Counted from the first letter of the stretch, positions 31,910-40,211 are shown. The stretch is 49,939 bases of DNA from Zhenpiania hominis (GCF_014333425.1 NZ_JACRYT010000025.1:1-49939), one strand, 5' to 3'. Notes: generated by a model from the sequence alone, not told the origin. Made by a program: numbers and translations.

Positions 31910-33445
31910 CTAAAATTTTATACCTATCTTATTCCCAAATAACATTTTTATTTTAGATGTCTCTTCGATCCTCAATAAGATCAAAGAGAAAAAATATATA
32001 AAAGTGGTTATAACCACTTTTATAATTAGATTTACAACTGTTATATTCAAGTTGATAAGTCTGTTATTCAAAAGCACGACTATGATTACTAATATACTAA
32101 CCATTACTACCTTCACAAAAAATCCCCATAATTTTGTGATTCTAAATTCACCTATATTTGTTTTGATTGTTCTGCATGATATTATAGCTATAAAAACATA
32201 AGAAATGGTTGTTCCTAATGCTATCCCTATGACTCCCCAAAACCGTGACAATAGGATACTTCCTATTGAATTTATAATAACCCCAATAATTCCATTTATC
32301 ATTGCCTGCTTATTATTCTTGTATGCATAATGTACCCGTATTATGATGTCTCTAATTCCTAAAAAAACAAGACCTATACTATATGCACAAAATGCTAATG
32401 AAACATTCTGAGTTGCATTCGCATTAAAGGCACCTCTTTCATAAACAATTTTTACAATATCCGATGAATATCCAACAAAGAGAATTGTGATTAATGTAAG
32501 AACTAACGTTGAAAGTCTAATATATTTGTATATTGTTTTTATCAATAACTCTTCTCGTTTTTCTGTAACATAGGATGTAAAGTACGAAAAAATTACAGTA
32601 CATAAACCACCTATTAAAATGCTATGGGTAGTATTAAATAGATATCCACTATATGACAACGTGGAAACTCCCCCTACTGGCAAAGTTGATGCAACTGCTT
32701 TATCTACAATTCCTTGGATCTGTAAAATTCCATTGCTCACAAGCAGTGGAGCACTTATTTTTAGTAGATATTTGACTCTCTTATCCTGTGTGGGTCTATT
32801 CGGATGAAATCTAGTTTTTTTAACTATACATGTCAAAATGAAAATGCTCTCCAATATGTAATATGCTATAATCCCTATCATCATAGCATCAATTCCTAAT
32901 GTTTTCGAAAGTGTAACAATTGCAATTATGGTGCAAAAACTTCGTATGACTCCTACAAATTTTCCAGGGAAAAACATTTTTTCAGCCTCAAGTACAGCAT
33001 TGCATACATAATATATAAACATATTTATTAGAGTAAGGCTAAAGAGTTTGATATACTTTGAAACAATCTCACTGTCTTCAGAATTATAGCCTGGTGCAAT
33101 AATATATGCTATCTGATCCGAAAAAAATATAAATACCATTGTTAATATTACTATTATTGGGAATATTAACCAAAATGTATTCGAAATAAAGCGATTGCTT
33201 TCAATTCTTCCCTCTTTAAACAGCGTTTCTGTATATATCGTTAAAAATGTTATAGCAATGGCTGAGTAAACTGCCGCACCTAAATGTTCCATAGTTTCAG
33301 ATACTAGCAAAAATTTATCTATTTCACCAGATGTTCCAAAATAAGCTGCAATCACAGCCTGCTTAACGAAACCTATTAACTTTACTATCAGTAATGTTAA
33401 GATCACAATCTTAACAGAGTTTAAAATGCTTTTTTTTTCAGACAT
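31910..33445 (-). CDS. MurJ/MviN-type lipid-linked oligosaccharide flippase (Wzx role)
   Basis: A 511-residue protein with about 14 membrane segments. The start LIVKLIGFVKQAVIAAYFGTSGEIDKFLL is the MurJ-family signature, followed by the late VVRYAYKNNKQAMINGIIGVIIN-like loop. Chromosomal MurJ flips lipid II, but a copy inside a polysaccharide locus between polymerase and initiating transferase most likely exports the lipid-linked repeat unit. No separate Wzx is present. It overlaps the upstream gene by eight bases. Confidence 0.85.
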   Translation of the reverse strand: MSEKKSILNSVKIVILTLLIVKLIGFVKQAVIAAYFGTSGEIDKFLLVSETMEHLGAAVYSAIAITFLTIYTETLFKEGRIESNRFISNTFWLIFPIIVILTMVFIFFSDQIAYIIAPGYNSEDSEIVSKYIKLFSLTLINMFIYYVCNAVLEAEKMFFPGKFVGVIRSFCTIIAIVTLSKTLGIDAMMIGIIAYYILESIFILTCIVKKTRFHPNRPTQDKRVKYLLKISAPLLVSNGILQIQGIVDKAVASTLPVGGVSTLSYSGYLFNTTHSILIGGLCTVIFSYFTSYVTEKREELLIKTIYKYIRLSTLVLTLITILFVGYSSDIVKIVYERGAFNANATQNVSLAFCAYSIGLVFLGIRDIIIRVHYAYKNNKQAMINGIIGVIINSIGSILLSRFWGVIGIALGTTISYVFIAIISCRTIKTNIGEFRITKLWGFFVKVVMVSILVIIVVLLNNRLINLNITVVNLIIKVVITTFIYFFSLILLRIEETSKIKMLFGNKIGIKF

Positions 33446-34598
33446 TTATAGACCTTCTTAAATTATTATTGCGTCTTACTGTAAGAATTTTATTTATCCT
33501 GATCAACAGGAGTAGTAATAATGGTATTAGAATTATAGATCCGGTTGAAATTCCTACAAACAATCCATAAAAAGACAAATTACTTCCCAATATCAATGTG
33601 AGCGTACTACATTGAGTTCTGTATATTTTTATAATCATCATAATGTTTATGCTGAGCACAATTATTCCAATCATACACATTAATAGCGCAAAAGGCCCTG
33701 ACATTACTCCAAAAATTTTTCCCAGACCATGCTGCAGCAGGTTTAATAACTTTCCATCAAAATATGTGATATTTTTATTTATCATAAATATCACATATGC
33801 TATACCATTGTATATGAATCGAGAAAAAATTATACATATAATCAATAATCTAATTATTCCCCAACGTACTTTTCCCCAAGATCTATACTTCATAGTTCTC
33901 ATTACATATATTGTTACAATAAATCCTATAGACTCAACCATTATCCCACTACTCACAGTACATAGAAGAACACCTCCTAGCAGTTTTGCATATCGCTCAA
34001 ACCATCTACCAGGTTTGTCTATAAGGTAAAATACTGTCATTTCATATGTAAGAACTGCAAAACCTAAGAATGCAAAACTAACTCGTCCATTCATTACCGT
34101 ACATAAAATCACAATAAATATAAATACGATACAATTGCTTACGCCACTTCTTACTTTGTATATTTTCAAAATTAATGTCAAAAAATAGTATAATAACGCA
34201 AACACTATTGTACAATAATAGCTAAACGCTAAATTTAATTCTATATCAAAAAATTGTGACATAAGATATGATGGATATGCTATTAAGAGCCTTATTGCAT
34301 GTATGTGTCCTGTATCTATCCAAAACAGTACATTTTCATTCACTTTCAATAGCACATAGGCCTGTGGAATAAAATCGTACACAAAAATTTTTAAGTAAAC
34401 TCCACAGACTATGACTCCTTGCACTATACATGAGCAGACTTTATTAACCACGTCATTCTTTCCCCAAAAAATAAGTATCATCCCTATTGAAAGAGAAAAA
34501 AAACCACAACTGCTAATAAAACAGGCAATACATAGTAAACTCCATCCGATACAGATTATTATTATTCTATTTGATACATGTATTTTAAAATTTATCAT
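33438..34598 (-). CDS. Polytopic membrane protein, candidate Wzy-type polymerase
   Basis: A 386-residue, very hydrophobic protein with about ten membrane segments and few conserved sequence motifs. EpsG/Wzy polymerases have this nature and diverge fast. The position next to the flippase supports the role, and no other polymerase candidate exists in the locus. A soluble-looking stretch around GHIHAIRLLIAYPSYLMSQFFD (about 97-118) may be the periplasmic loop. Direct sequence proof is lacking. Confidence 0.6.
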   Translation of the reverse strand: MINFKIHVSNRIIIICIGWSLLCIACFISSCGFFSLSIGMILIFWGKNDVVNKVCSCIVQGVIVCGVYLKIFVYDFIPQAYVLLKVNENVLFWIDTGHIHAIRLLIAYPSYLMSQFFDIELNLAFSYYCTIVFALLYYFLTLILKIYKVRSGVSNCIVFIFIVILCTVMNGRVSFAFLGFAVLTYEMTVFYLIDKPGRWFERYAKLLGGVLLCTVSSGIMVESIGFIVTIYVMRTMKYRSWGKVRWGIIRLLIICIIFSRFIYNGIAYVIFMINKNITYFDGKLLNLLQHGLGKIFGVMSGPFALLMCMIGIIVLSINIMMIIKIYRTQCSTLTLILGSNLSFYGLFVGISTGSIILIPLLLLLLIRINKILTVRRNNNLRRSINV

Positions 34599-34653
34599 TA
34601 GCTATCTGCAAATTCTCCATCATTTAAATTTCTTACTGCCACCACAATTCAAA

Positions 34654-35484
34654 TTATCCTTCCCCTTCAATTTGTAAAACAATCTTTTGTACCATATTCG
34701 TAACTTTCTTTTTGTTATTATCAAGTTGTTTTTTAGAATAACGTTCTACCTCTTTTTCATAATTACGGAGAACCTCCATATTTGTTCGAAAGACATCGTC
34801 AACTAAGTTCAAATCATTCAGATCATTACTATTACAAAATGTCCTCGAAAGAATCGCACGTGTAGATCCCAGTCGATAATGCTCTTGGACAATATACTCC
34901 GCAGGTACTGCACCCGTTCCAATTCTAGCAATACCTCCGAATCCATATGGTAAGCCTTTAGAAGAAAATTTTTTGCAAAGCATCTCAACGACTCCATTTG
35001 TAAGCAATTCAAACATAAAAGAGAGTCCATAAGAAATATGTAAATCGTTTAACCCAATATGGATTTCACTAATTCCAGGAATATCTAAAACTTCATCCAC
35101 AATATCAACCGCTTCTTTTGTTTCCAGAAGAAGTACTGTTTTACTCCTCCCTGCCACGGCATGAATAAACGCCTTGACTTCCTCTATAGTCTTCCAATAT
35201 GGCAACATAATTAGATCCGCTCCAGCCGCAACAACTGCATTTATCTCTTCAATAGATCCTGCATGCCATTGATTAATTCTAACCAACATTTCCGATGTAG
35301 TCAGATGTCCTTTAATCTTTATAATGTCCTCCACCTTATGATTGGACTTAACTGAGTCAAAATTTTTTTGTCTTTCCTTTTTTCCCAGAGTTTCTAAATC
35401 AATCCAAATTCGATCTACACCATATTGTTGTGCAATGAGCGCTACATCAAGATTGTTCGTTATATACATCAATTTCAGTGACAT
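34654..35484 (-). CDS. HpcH/HpaI aldolase-like protein
   Basis: A 276-residue TIM-barrel protein of the HpcH/HpaI aldolase/citrate lyase family. GVDRIWIDLETLGKKERQ aligns with the family's substrate/metal strand, though the usual catalytic His position is Thr/Leu-like here (LET for MEH). Arg69 (MLVRIN), Glu121 (LLLETKEA) and Asp147 (IGLNDLH) fit the metal-binding residues. Members cleave or make 2-oxoacid aldols with pyruvate. In a glycan locus this is unusual. It may make or trim an unusual acidic sugar or act as a lyase-like decorating enzyme; substrate unknown. It follows the second NeuD-like gene by 14 bases. Confidence 0.75.
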   Translation of the reverse strand: MSLKLMYITNNLDVALIAQQYGVDRIWIDLETLGKKERQKNFDSVKSNHKVEDIIKIKGHLTTSEMLVRINQWHAGSIEEINAVVAAGADLIMLPYWKTIEEVKAFIHAVAGRSKTVLLLETKEAVDIVDEVLDIPGISEIHIGLNDLHISYGLSFMFELLTNGVVEMLCKKFSSKGLPYGFGGIARIGTGAVPAEYIVQEHYRLGSTRAILSRTFCNSNDLNDLNLVDDVFRTNMEVLRNYEKEVERYSKKQLDNNKKKVTNMVQKIVLQIEGEG

Positions 35485-35498
35485 TTTTTTACCTCATC

Positions 35499-36011
35499 TC
35501 AAAAAACAACTTCACCAGCCTCAAGTTTTTTACCCCTTTCAACTCTAGTCCCAGCTTTTACAATTGCTCCCGCATTTACATGGGAAAACTCGCCGATTTC
35601 TACATCATGATCAATAATTGCTCCCACAGAGATAATGCACCCTTTCCGGACAATCGAATTTGCATTTATAATTGCCTTTGGCTCCACTACAGTTCCAGCT
35701 TCAAGCGCAGCGCTTGGACTGATATACGCAGATGAATGAATTAAAACAGGTATAGAGAATCCCATTTCCTCTGCCTGTTTCAGCAATTGTTTTCTGATAG
35801 GATTGTTTCCAATCCCACAGAACACTTCACTGTAACAATTTCTGAATTTCTCCATATCAGTAATCGTTCCTATCGCGTTTTCTTCCTCATCGTCCAAGAA
35901 ATCTACAGTTTCGTAGACAGGAGTTCCATCAATACCTAAAATACTCAGCGCTACTTCCCGGACAACTTTGCCATGTCCGCCGGCGCCAAGTATCAGCAAT
36001 CTTTTTCCCAT
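35499..36011 (-). CDS. Second NeuD/PglD-like acetyltransferase
   Basis: A 170-residue protein. It has a Rossmann-like N-terminus (RLLILGAGGHGKVVREVALSIL), then left-handed beta-helix repeats (SSAYISPSAALEAGTVVEPKAII...) and the catalytic-type histidine in GAIIDHDVEIGEFSHVNAGA. It likely acetylates an amino sugar on its way to the glycan. Its closest pathway partner could be the CapD-type dehydratase upstream (diNAc-bacillosamine-like route), but no second aminotransferase is seen. It is the first gene of the cassette after LoaP. Confidence 0.8.
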   Translation of the reverse strand: MGKRLLILGAGGHGKVVREVALSILGIDGTPVYETVDFLDDEEENAIGTITDMEKFRNCYSEVFCGIGNNPIRKQLLKQAEEMGFSIPVLIHSSAYISPSAALEAGTVVEPKAIINANSIVRKGCIISVGAIIDHDVEIGEFSHVNAGAIVKAGTRVERGKKLEAGEVVF

Positions 36012-36079
36012 ACTTTGTATCCTCTAAGACTGTCCTCATAGGCACAGCATTGTGAATTTTAACAATAACCTTATTCTCC

Positions 36080-36586
36080 CTACCGTTTCTCCACAATCTC
36101 CAGTCCCACCTGCGTTTCCACCGTCCGGCCGAACATTTCCAGCTCCAGATAAGCCCGCCGCTTATGCCGGTCGATTCTCTTAATCAGACCTTCATTCCCC
36201 TTCAGCGGCCCCTCCCGGATAATAACCTGATCGTTTACAATAAGCCCCTTGGACATACCGACGACCTGTTCTTCTCTTCCAAATTCCAGCAGAAAATCAA
36301 CCTCTTCTTCTGTCAGCGGCACCACTTCATCACCGGTGCCAATCAGCTTTGTCAGACCCGTCACCCTTTTCAGCGCAAAGGGCAGACGCTCTTTCGCGTC
36401 GCTCACCAGGAACACATAGCCGGGGAACAAAATCCGCTGTTCCTTGTGCCACTTGCCCTGATAGCGCTTCATCTGCTCGTAATGAGGGATAAAGCATTTT
36501 TCCAGTATCTCCTTTTCAATCAGCTTTTCACACTGAAAGCGGATTTCTTCCTCTTTCCCGGTTCGGACCTGGATCACATACCACAT
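36080..36586 (-). CDS. loaP: LoaP-type NusG paralogue, transcription antiterminator
   Basis: A 168-residue NusG-family protein. The NGN domain opens MWYVIQVRTGKEEEIRFQCEKLI and contains FPGYVFLV. The C-terminal KOW domain has VNDQVIIREGPLKGNEGLIKRIDRHKRRAYLELEMFGR. LoaP proteins are known to promote read-through of terminators in long Bacillota operons for exopolysaccharides and natural products. ATG 36586 is chosen since GGAGG lies nine bases before it and NusG-type proteins start MWYV. It sits between the invariant dehydratase and the variable cassette, next to repeat copy B. It should permit full-length transcription of the genes downstream. Confidence 0.9.
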   Translation of the reverse strand: MWYVIQVRTGKEEEIRFQCEKLIEKEILEKCFIPHYEQMKRYQGKWHKEQRILFPGYVFLVSDAKERLPFALKRVTGLTKLIGTGDEVVPLTEEEVDFLLEFGREEQVVGMSKGLIVNDQVIIREGPLKGNEGLIKRIDRHKRRAYLELEMFGRTVETQVGLEIVEKR

Positions 36587-36659
36587 CGTGCTAATCCTCC
36601 GCCATTTGGATTCCCTTCGCAACACACCAACATTATCAACAATTCCGTTTTTCTACTAT

Positions 36660-37005
36660 TTGTTACTGACTTTTCAAGCCTTCCGGCACCTGTTTTTTGA
36701 AAAAGGGTGATTTTATCTGGCAGTACCCTTTTACGCCCCCTGAAAAGGTTGAAAAAATAGTAACAACCGATATCTTTTTTTAAATGTTTCTAAAAAGCGG
36801 GCCCGGGGCTCCAAAATCCGGCCCGCAGACGCACAAACAGAGTCAGAAAAAGAGCACAAACCTCAAAAAGGGCGCGCTTCGCCACCCCGGCCCCGCGGAT
36901 TCTCAAAAGAAATTCGGAAAATCCGTGGACTCCAGGTTAAAGCCTGCCCTTATAACACTCGACAATCTCAAACGCGGCAAAGCGACGATTTGAGATTGAG
37001 TCAAG
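36660..37005 (+). repeat. ~300-bp direct repeat, copy B (upstream side of the variable cassette)
   Basis: Same orientation as 16492-16790, with an extra ~60 bases at about 36800-36860. Its outer part can fold: TTGTTACTgacTTTTCAA...CC (from 36661) pairs with GGTTGAAAAaaTAGTAACAA (to 36767), enclosing a terminator-like hairpin on the minus strand (AAAGGGT/ACCCTTT then T-rich). A second hairpin, GGCG-AAGCG-CGCC followed by five T's, lies near 36867-36885. The last 40 bases are nearly identical to copy A and end in CAATCTCAAA/TTTGAGATTG. It separates the dehydratase gene from loaP. Confidence 0.8.
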
Positions 37006-37049
37006 CTTGTTCCTTTTCTTATCATATAGCAGCTGTCGCGGCCGTTTCG

Positions 37050-39035
37050 CTATACAATCGCTTTTACCGGCTGCAGCTCATCTTTTTCTTCCTGTCTGCG
37101 ACCTGCTGTTTTTCTGGTCTGTCTTCCCGCGCCTTCCCGCGTCTGGTAAGTCGGCACCATCTCATGAATCAATTCTTTGATCGAATCCGGATTATCGTAG
37201 ACGATGTCTTCCAGCCCTTCAATTTTTTTCAGGAATTTTTGCGGCAGACGCAGCGGCTGTCCAATAAAAATCAATTCGTTTCTGGTCCGTCTGAGACCTT
37301 CTTCTTTCATGAGAAGCTCTTCATAAAGTTTTTCGCCGGGCCGCAGGCCTGTATAAGTAATACGGATGTCTCCGTCCGGCACATGTCCGGAAAGGAGAAT
37401 CAGGTTCCGCGCCAATTCGTCGATTTTTACCGGTTTTCCCATATCCAGAACAAAGATTTCTCCATGAGACTGGTCCGCGTAGGCGCCAGCCTGCAATACC
37501 AGGGAAACCGCTTCCGGAATGGTCATGAAAAATCGGGTAATTTCCGGATGGGTTACCGTCACCGGGCCTCCCGCGGCGATCTGCTTTTTAAACAGCGGGA
37601 TCACGCTGCCGTTGCTTCCCAGCACATTTCCAAAGCGAACCGCTACAAAGGAAGTACGGGACTGCCTGTCCATAGCCTGCGCGATCATTTCGCACAGCCT
37701 CTTGGACGCGCCCATAATGTTGGTCGGATTCACAGCCTTGTCCGTGGAAATCAGGACAAAACGCGCGACGCCATAGTCGCTGGCCGCCCTGGCCGTTTCA
37801 TATGTACCCAGAACATTATTTTTTATCGCCTCATTGGGACTGTCCTCCATCAGCGGCACATGCTTGTGGGCTGCCGCGTGATAGACAACGTCCGGTCGAT
37901 AAGTGGCCATAATATGGCGCAGACGCTTTCTGTCCCTCACAGAACCGATCAGTACCTTCAAGTTCAGTTCCGGATTATGCCATTTCAGCTCCTGCTGAAT
38001 GTCATACGCGTTATTTTCATAAATGTCGAGCAAAATCAGCTGTTTTGGACTGTACTGCGCGACCTGTCTTGCCAGTTCACTACCGATGGAGCCGCCGCCT
38101 CCTGTGATCAGAACCGTTTTTCCTTCCAGGTAGCTGCCTACTTCCTTCATGTCAATCAGTACCGGCTCTCGGCCCAAAAGTTCCTCCACGGATACATCCC
38201 GCAGCTGGCTCAGCCTTGCCTTGCCATTTAAAATCTGAGAAATGCCCGGCAGGATTTTCAGTTCACAGCCGGTTTCCTTGCAAATATCCAGGATTTCTTT
38301 TCTCTGGCGAGCCTTTGCCGATGGAATCGCGACAATGATCTGATCGATCCGATAAACCCTCGCCATTTCGGGAATATCCCGCCGATTTCCCACAATTGGA
38401 ATCTGATTGATCATTCTTCCTTTTTTATTGGGATTGTCATCAATCACACAGCATGCCTTTGAGCGGCGCGGCTTTGTCACGCTCAGCTCACGAATCAGCA
38501 TTCGACCCGCTTCACCGGCGCCGACAACCATCACTCTGCTCAGATTCCCTTTCTTCATTTCCGCGAGATAGCCTTTCCAGACGCGCAGCGCCCGATATGA
38601 AAAGCGCATCCCGCAGATCGCCAGGAACTGCAGAAATACACCCACCACGTAATAGCTGATCGGCATTCTCTCAAAGAAAAGGCAGGTCCCTCCGATCTGC
38701 GCCCCAAGAGTCAGAAGCGACGCGATTCCCACGCGCCCCAGTTCGTTAAAGCTGATAAATCGCCATACACTATGATACAGCTTCAGAACATAAAAAATAC
38801 AGATTGTGATGATAGTAAAAAACGGCGCGAACTGCAGCCACGAATGAAGATATTCACGTGGGATCATGGAAAAATGCAGGTCGAACCTGAGCCATAGGGC
38901 CAGTCCATATGCCGCGTTCACCGTAATAGAATCATAAATCATCATTAACAAAGCAACTTTCATCCATTTATGCAGATGAAATGTTGCTTTTCCCTCAATC
39001 TCTTCTGTAATTGTATCTTCTGATTTTTTACTCAT
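37050..39035 (-). CDS. Membrane NDP-sugar 4,6-dehydratase/epimerase (CapD/FlaA1-PglF type)
   Basis: A 661-residue protein. It has four N-terminal membrane segments (about 20-140), a first nucleotide-binding domain (VMVVGAGEAGRMLIREL, about 155-280) and a catalytic short-chain dehydrogenase domain. The latter shows VLITGGGGSIGSELARQV (about 300), AAHKHVPLMEDSP and STDKAVNPTNIMGASKRLCE. PglF/CapD-type enzymes convert UDP-GlcNAc to the 4-keto-6-deoxy sugar that starts the repeat unit. ATG 39035 is preferred; the longer frame runs through the promoter's operator and a G12 tract. That G tract, eight bases before the ATG, is the only Shine-Dalgarno candidate. It is the first gene of the locus. Confidence 0.9.
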   Translation of the reverse strand: MSKKSEDTITEEIEGKATFHLHKWMKVALLMMIYDSITVNAAYGLALWLRFDLHFSMIPREYLHSWLQFAPFFTIITICIFYVLKLYHSVWRFISFNELGRVGIASLLTLGAQIGGTCLFFERMPISYYVVGVFLQFLAICGMRFSYRALRVWKGYLAEMKKGNLSRVMVVGAGEAGRMLIRELSVTKPRRSKACCVIDDNPNKKGRMINQIPIVGNRRDIPEMARVYRIDQIIVAIPSAKARQRKEILDICKETGCELKILPGISQILNGKARLSQLRDVSVEELLGREPVLIDMKEVGSYLEGKTVLITGGGGSIGSELARQVAQYSPKQLILLDIYENNAYDIQQELKWHNPELNLKVLIGSVRDRKRLRHIMATYRPDVVYHAAAHKHVPLMEDSPNEAIKNNVLGTYETARAASDYGVARFVLISTDKAVNPTNIMGASKRLCEMIAQAMDRQSRTSFVAVRFGNVLGSNGSVIPLFKKQIAAGGPVTVTHPEITRFFMTIPEAVSLVLQAGAYADQSHGEIFVLDMGKPVKIDELARNLILLSGHVPDGDIRITYTGLRPGEKLYEELLMKEEGLRRTRNELIFIGQPLRLPQKFLKKIEGLEDIVYDNPDSIKELIHEMVPTYQTREGAGRQTRKTAGRRQEEKDELQPVKAIV

Positions 39036-39043
39036 AAATAACA

Positions 39044-39055
39044 CCCCCCCCCCCC
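39044..39055 (-). repeat. G12 homopolymer at the ribosome-binding site
   Basis: Twelve consecutive G's on the coding strand end eight bases before the dehydratase start codon, in the place of the Shine-Dalgarno sequence. Tracts this long are prone to slipped-strand length change and transcriptional slippage. Confidence 0.8.
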
Positions 39056-39086
39056 GCAAAATTTGCCATACTAGGGCAGGTAAGTC

Positions 39087-39135
39087 TAGTTTAGTATATC
39101 TAAACCAATTATACCGCAAGAATCCCTAAAGTCAA
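39087..39135 (-). promoter_or_regulatory. Main promoter of the polysaccharide operon with operator
   Basis: On the minus strand TTGACT (39130-39135) and TATAAT (39108-39113) are 16 bases apart. Directly after the -10 lies TTGGTTTA-N7-TAAACTA (39087-39108), containing the perfect half-sites GTTTAG/CTAAAC. The predicted start site falls inside this operator, so bound protein should block initiation. The same arrangement occurs at 39481-39529. Confidence 0.72.
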
Positions 39136-39233
39136 CGAAAACTCCCCATTTTTTTCAAGAAAAAAGTCAAAGTGTCACGAATGGTCTCTAAAATGTAACC
39201 AATGGCGCGAACACTGTTTTTCTCACCCCGTTG

Positions 39234-39458
39234 TCATTTACATTTCTGAAAAAAATATTCAGGAATGGATTCCGGCGGGAGCTTCAGCACATTTTCAACC
39301 AGAATACTGATTTCCCGCTGTGTGAACTCCTCCTGGTTATTAAGTTTTAATAAATAATTTCTCTCCGGAATTTCCAGAATTTCCGCTACGTCTTTTGAAG
39401 AAAACCCTTTGTCGAAAATCGCCTTGATCAAATTTGAATAGTCGAAAATATACAGCAT
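39234..39458 (-). CDS. Small phage-repressor-like HTH protein
   Basis: A 74-residue protein with an XRE/DUF739-like helix-turn-helix: LIKAIFDKGFSSKDVAEILEIPERNYLLKLNNQEEFTQREISILVENVLKLPPESIPEYFF. The C-terminal EYFF-type end is typical of the small phage regulator group. No other domain is present. Its own promoter holds an operator almost identical to that of the polysaccharide promoter 300 bases downstream, so it is the best candidate repressor of both. A canonical ribosome site AAAGGAAAA precedes the ATG. Confidence 0.75.
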   Translation of the reverse strand: MLYIFDYSNLIKAIFDKGFSSKDVAEILEIPERNYLLKLNNQEEFTQREISILVENVLKLPPESIPEYFFQKCK

Positions 39459-39480
39459 AATTCCCTTTTCCTTTGCATAA

Positions 39481-39529
39481 TAGTTCAGATATTATAAACC
39501 AATTATACTAAAACGGATCGGAAAGTCAA
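39481..39529 (-). promoter_or_regulatory. Promoter and operator of the small HTH gene
   Basis: TTGACT (39524-39529) and TATAAT (39502-39507) are 16 bases apart on the minus strand. TTGGTTTA-N7-TGAACTA (39481-39502) follows the -10 in the same position and spacing as the operator of the polysaccharide promoter. A CGGATC/GATCCG inverted repeat (39514-39536) also spans the -35. Confidence 0.7.
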
Positions 39530-39580
39530 TGATCCGGTAGTTAAATTGCCCAGGGCAGCGAAAAGCTTCTCCCTAAAATA

Positions 39581-39609
39581 TTGATGTTTTTGGAGATTGA
39601 TATTATAAT
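39581..39609 (+). promoter_or_regulatory. Promoter of the S24-like repressor/HipA-like kinase operon
   Basis: TTGATG (39581-39586) and TATAAT (39604-39609) are 17 bases apart on the plus strand. The divergent HTH promoter lies about 50 bases upstream. No copy of the TTGGTTTA operator is seen here. Confidence 0.6.
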
Positions 39610-39632
39610 TAGGAAAGGACTCAGCGGAGGAT

Positions 39633-40211
39633 ATGGTAGTGGAAAAAACAGCATTTGCAAACCGGCTTCGGTTCATTCTGGAAGAAAAAAATATGCGGCA
39701 GATCGACCTCTGCCAGAAAACGGGCATCGGCAAAAGCGCGATGAGTCAGTATCTGCGAGGTTCTTTTGAGCCAAAACAGCAAAACCTCCACGCTCTCGCT
39801 GAAGTTTTGGGCGTTTCTGAAGCCTGGCTCATGGGATACGATGTACCCCGAAACAAGAAGATCGTTACGCGTGATGATGAGGCAGAAAACCACGGTCCAC
39901 TACAGCAGCTTCCTGGTTCTTTTTATTTTACCGCTCCCGACAATAGCATGATCAATGCCCACATTCCAAAGGGCGCGGTCGTCGTCATCCAAAAGCAGCC
40001 CCTGGAAAATCTCCAAAACGGCGATATTGTGCTGCTATCGCGAAGGGATGAGGGCGAATCCTGTCTGAGATTTTTTTATCAGGACGCGGAAACTTTATTT
40101 TTCAGTCCGGCAAACCCGGACGTTTTACCCTTTACATATAGGCTCTCGGACTTAACGGAAAACCGGCTGCAAATTGACGGCGTTGCCCGCCAGGCAATGC
40201 TGACGCTGTAG
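39633..40211 (+). CDS. HTH-XRE repressor with S24/LexA-like domain
   Basis: A 192-residue protein. The XRE HTH occupies about 6-68 (FANRLRFILEEKNMRQIDLCQKTGIGKSAMSQYLRGSFEPKQQNLHALAEVLGVSEAWLMGYD). A C-terminal S24-like fold (about 95-190) shows the serine position in PDNSMINAHIPKGAVVVI (Ser105) and NGDIVLL. The catalytic lysine expected about 35-40 residues later is not present (LSRRDEGESCLRFFY), so self-cleavage is doubtful. Start may be ATG 39633 or GTG 39639; the GGAGG at 39626-39630 is better spaced for the GTG. It is followed by a HipA-like kinase gene. Confidence 0.82.
   Translation: MVVEKTAFANRLRFILEEKNMRQIDLCQKTGIGKSAMSQYLRGSFEPKQQNLHALAEVLGVSEAWLMGYDVPRNKKIVTRDDEAENHGPLQQLPGSFYFTAPDNSMINAHIPKGAVVVIQKQPLENLQNGDIVLLSRRDEGESCLRFFYQDAETLFFSPANPDVLPFTYRLSDLTENRLQIDGVARQAMLTL

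Noticed and set aside
16492..37005. CRISPR array
   Set aside because: Only two long copies 20 kb apart with internal hairpins exist; there is no short regular repeat-spacer pattern anywhere in the window.
36990..38231. 413-codon open frame on the plus strand
   Set aside because: It is antisense to the CapD-type dehydratase, has no ribosome site, and its translation has no family-like motifs. It results from codon bias of the real gene.
7660..39119. A phage or ICE spanning the glycan locus
   Set aside because: No integrase, relaxase, capsid or att-like ends are seen. The AT-rich cassette is bracketed by direct repeats but carries only glycan and accessory genes.
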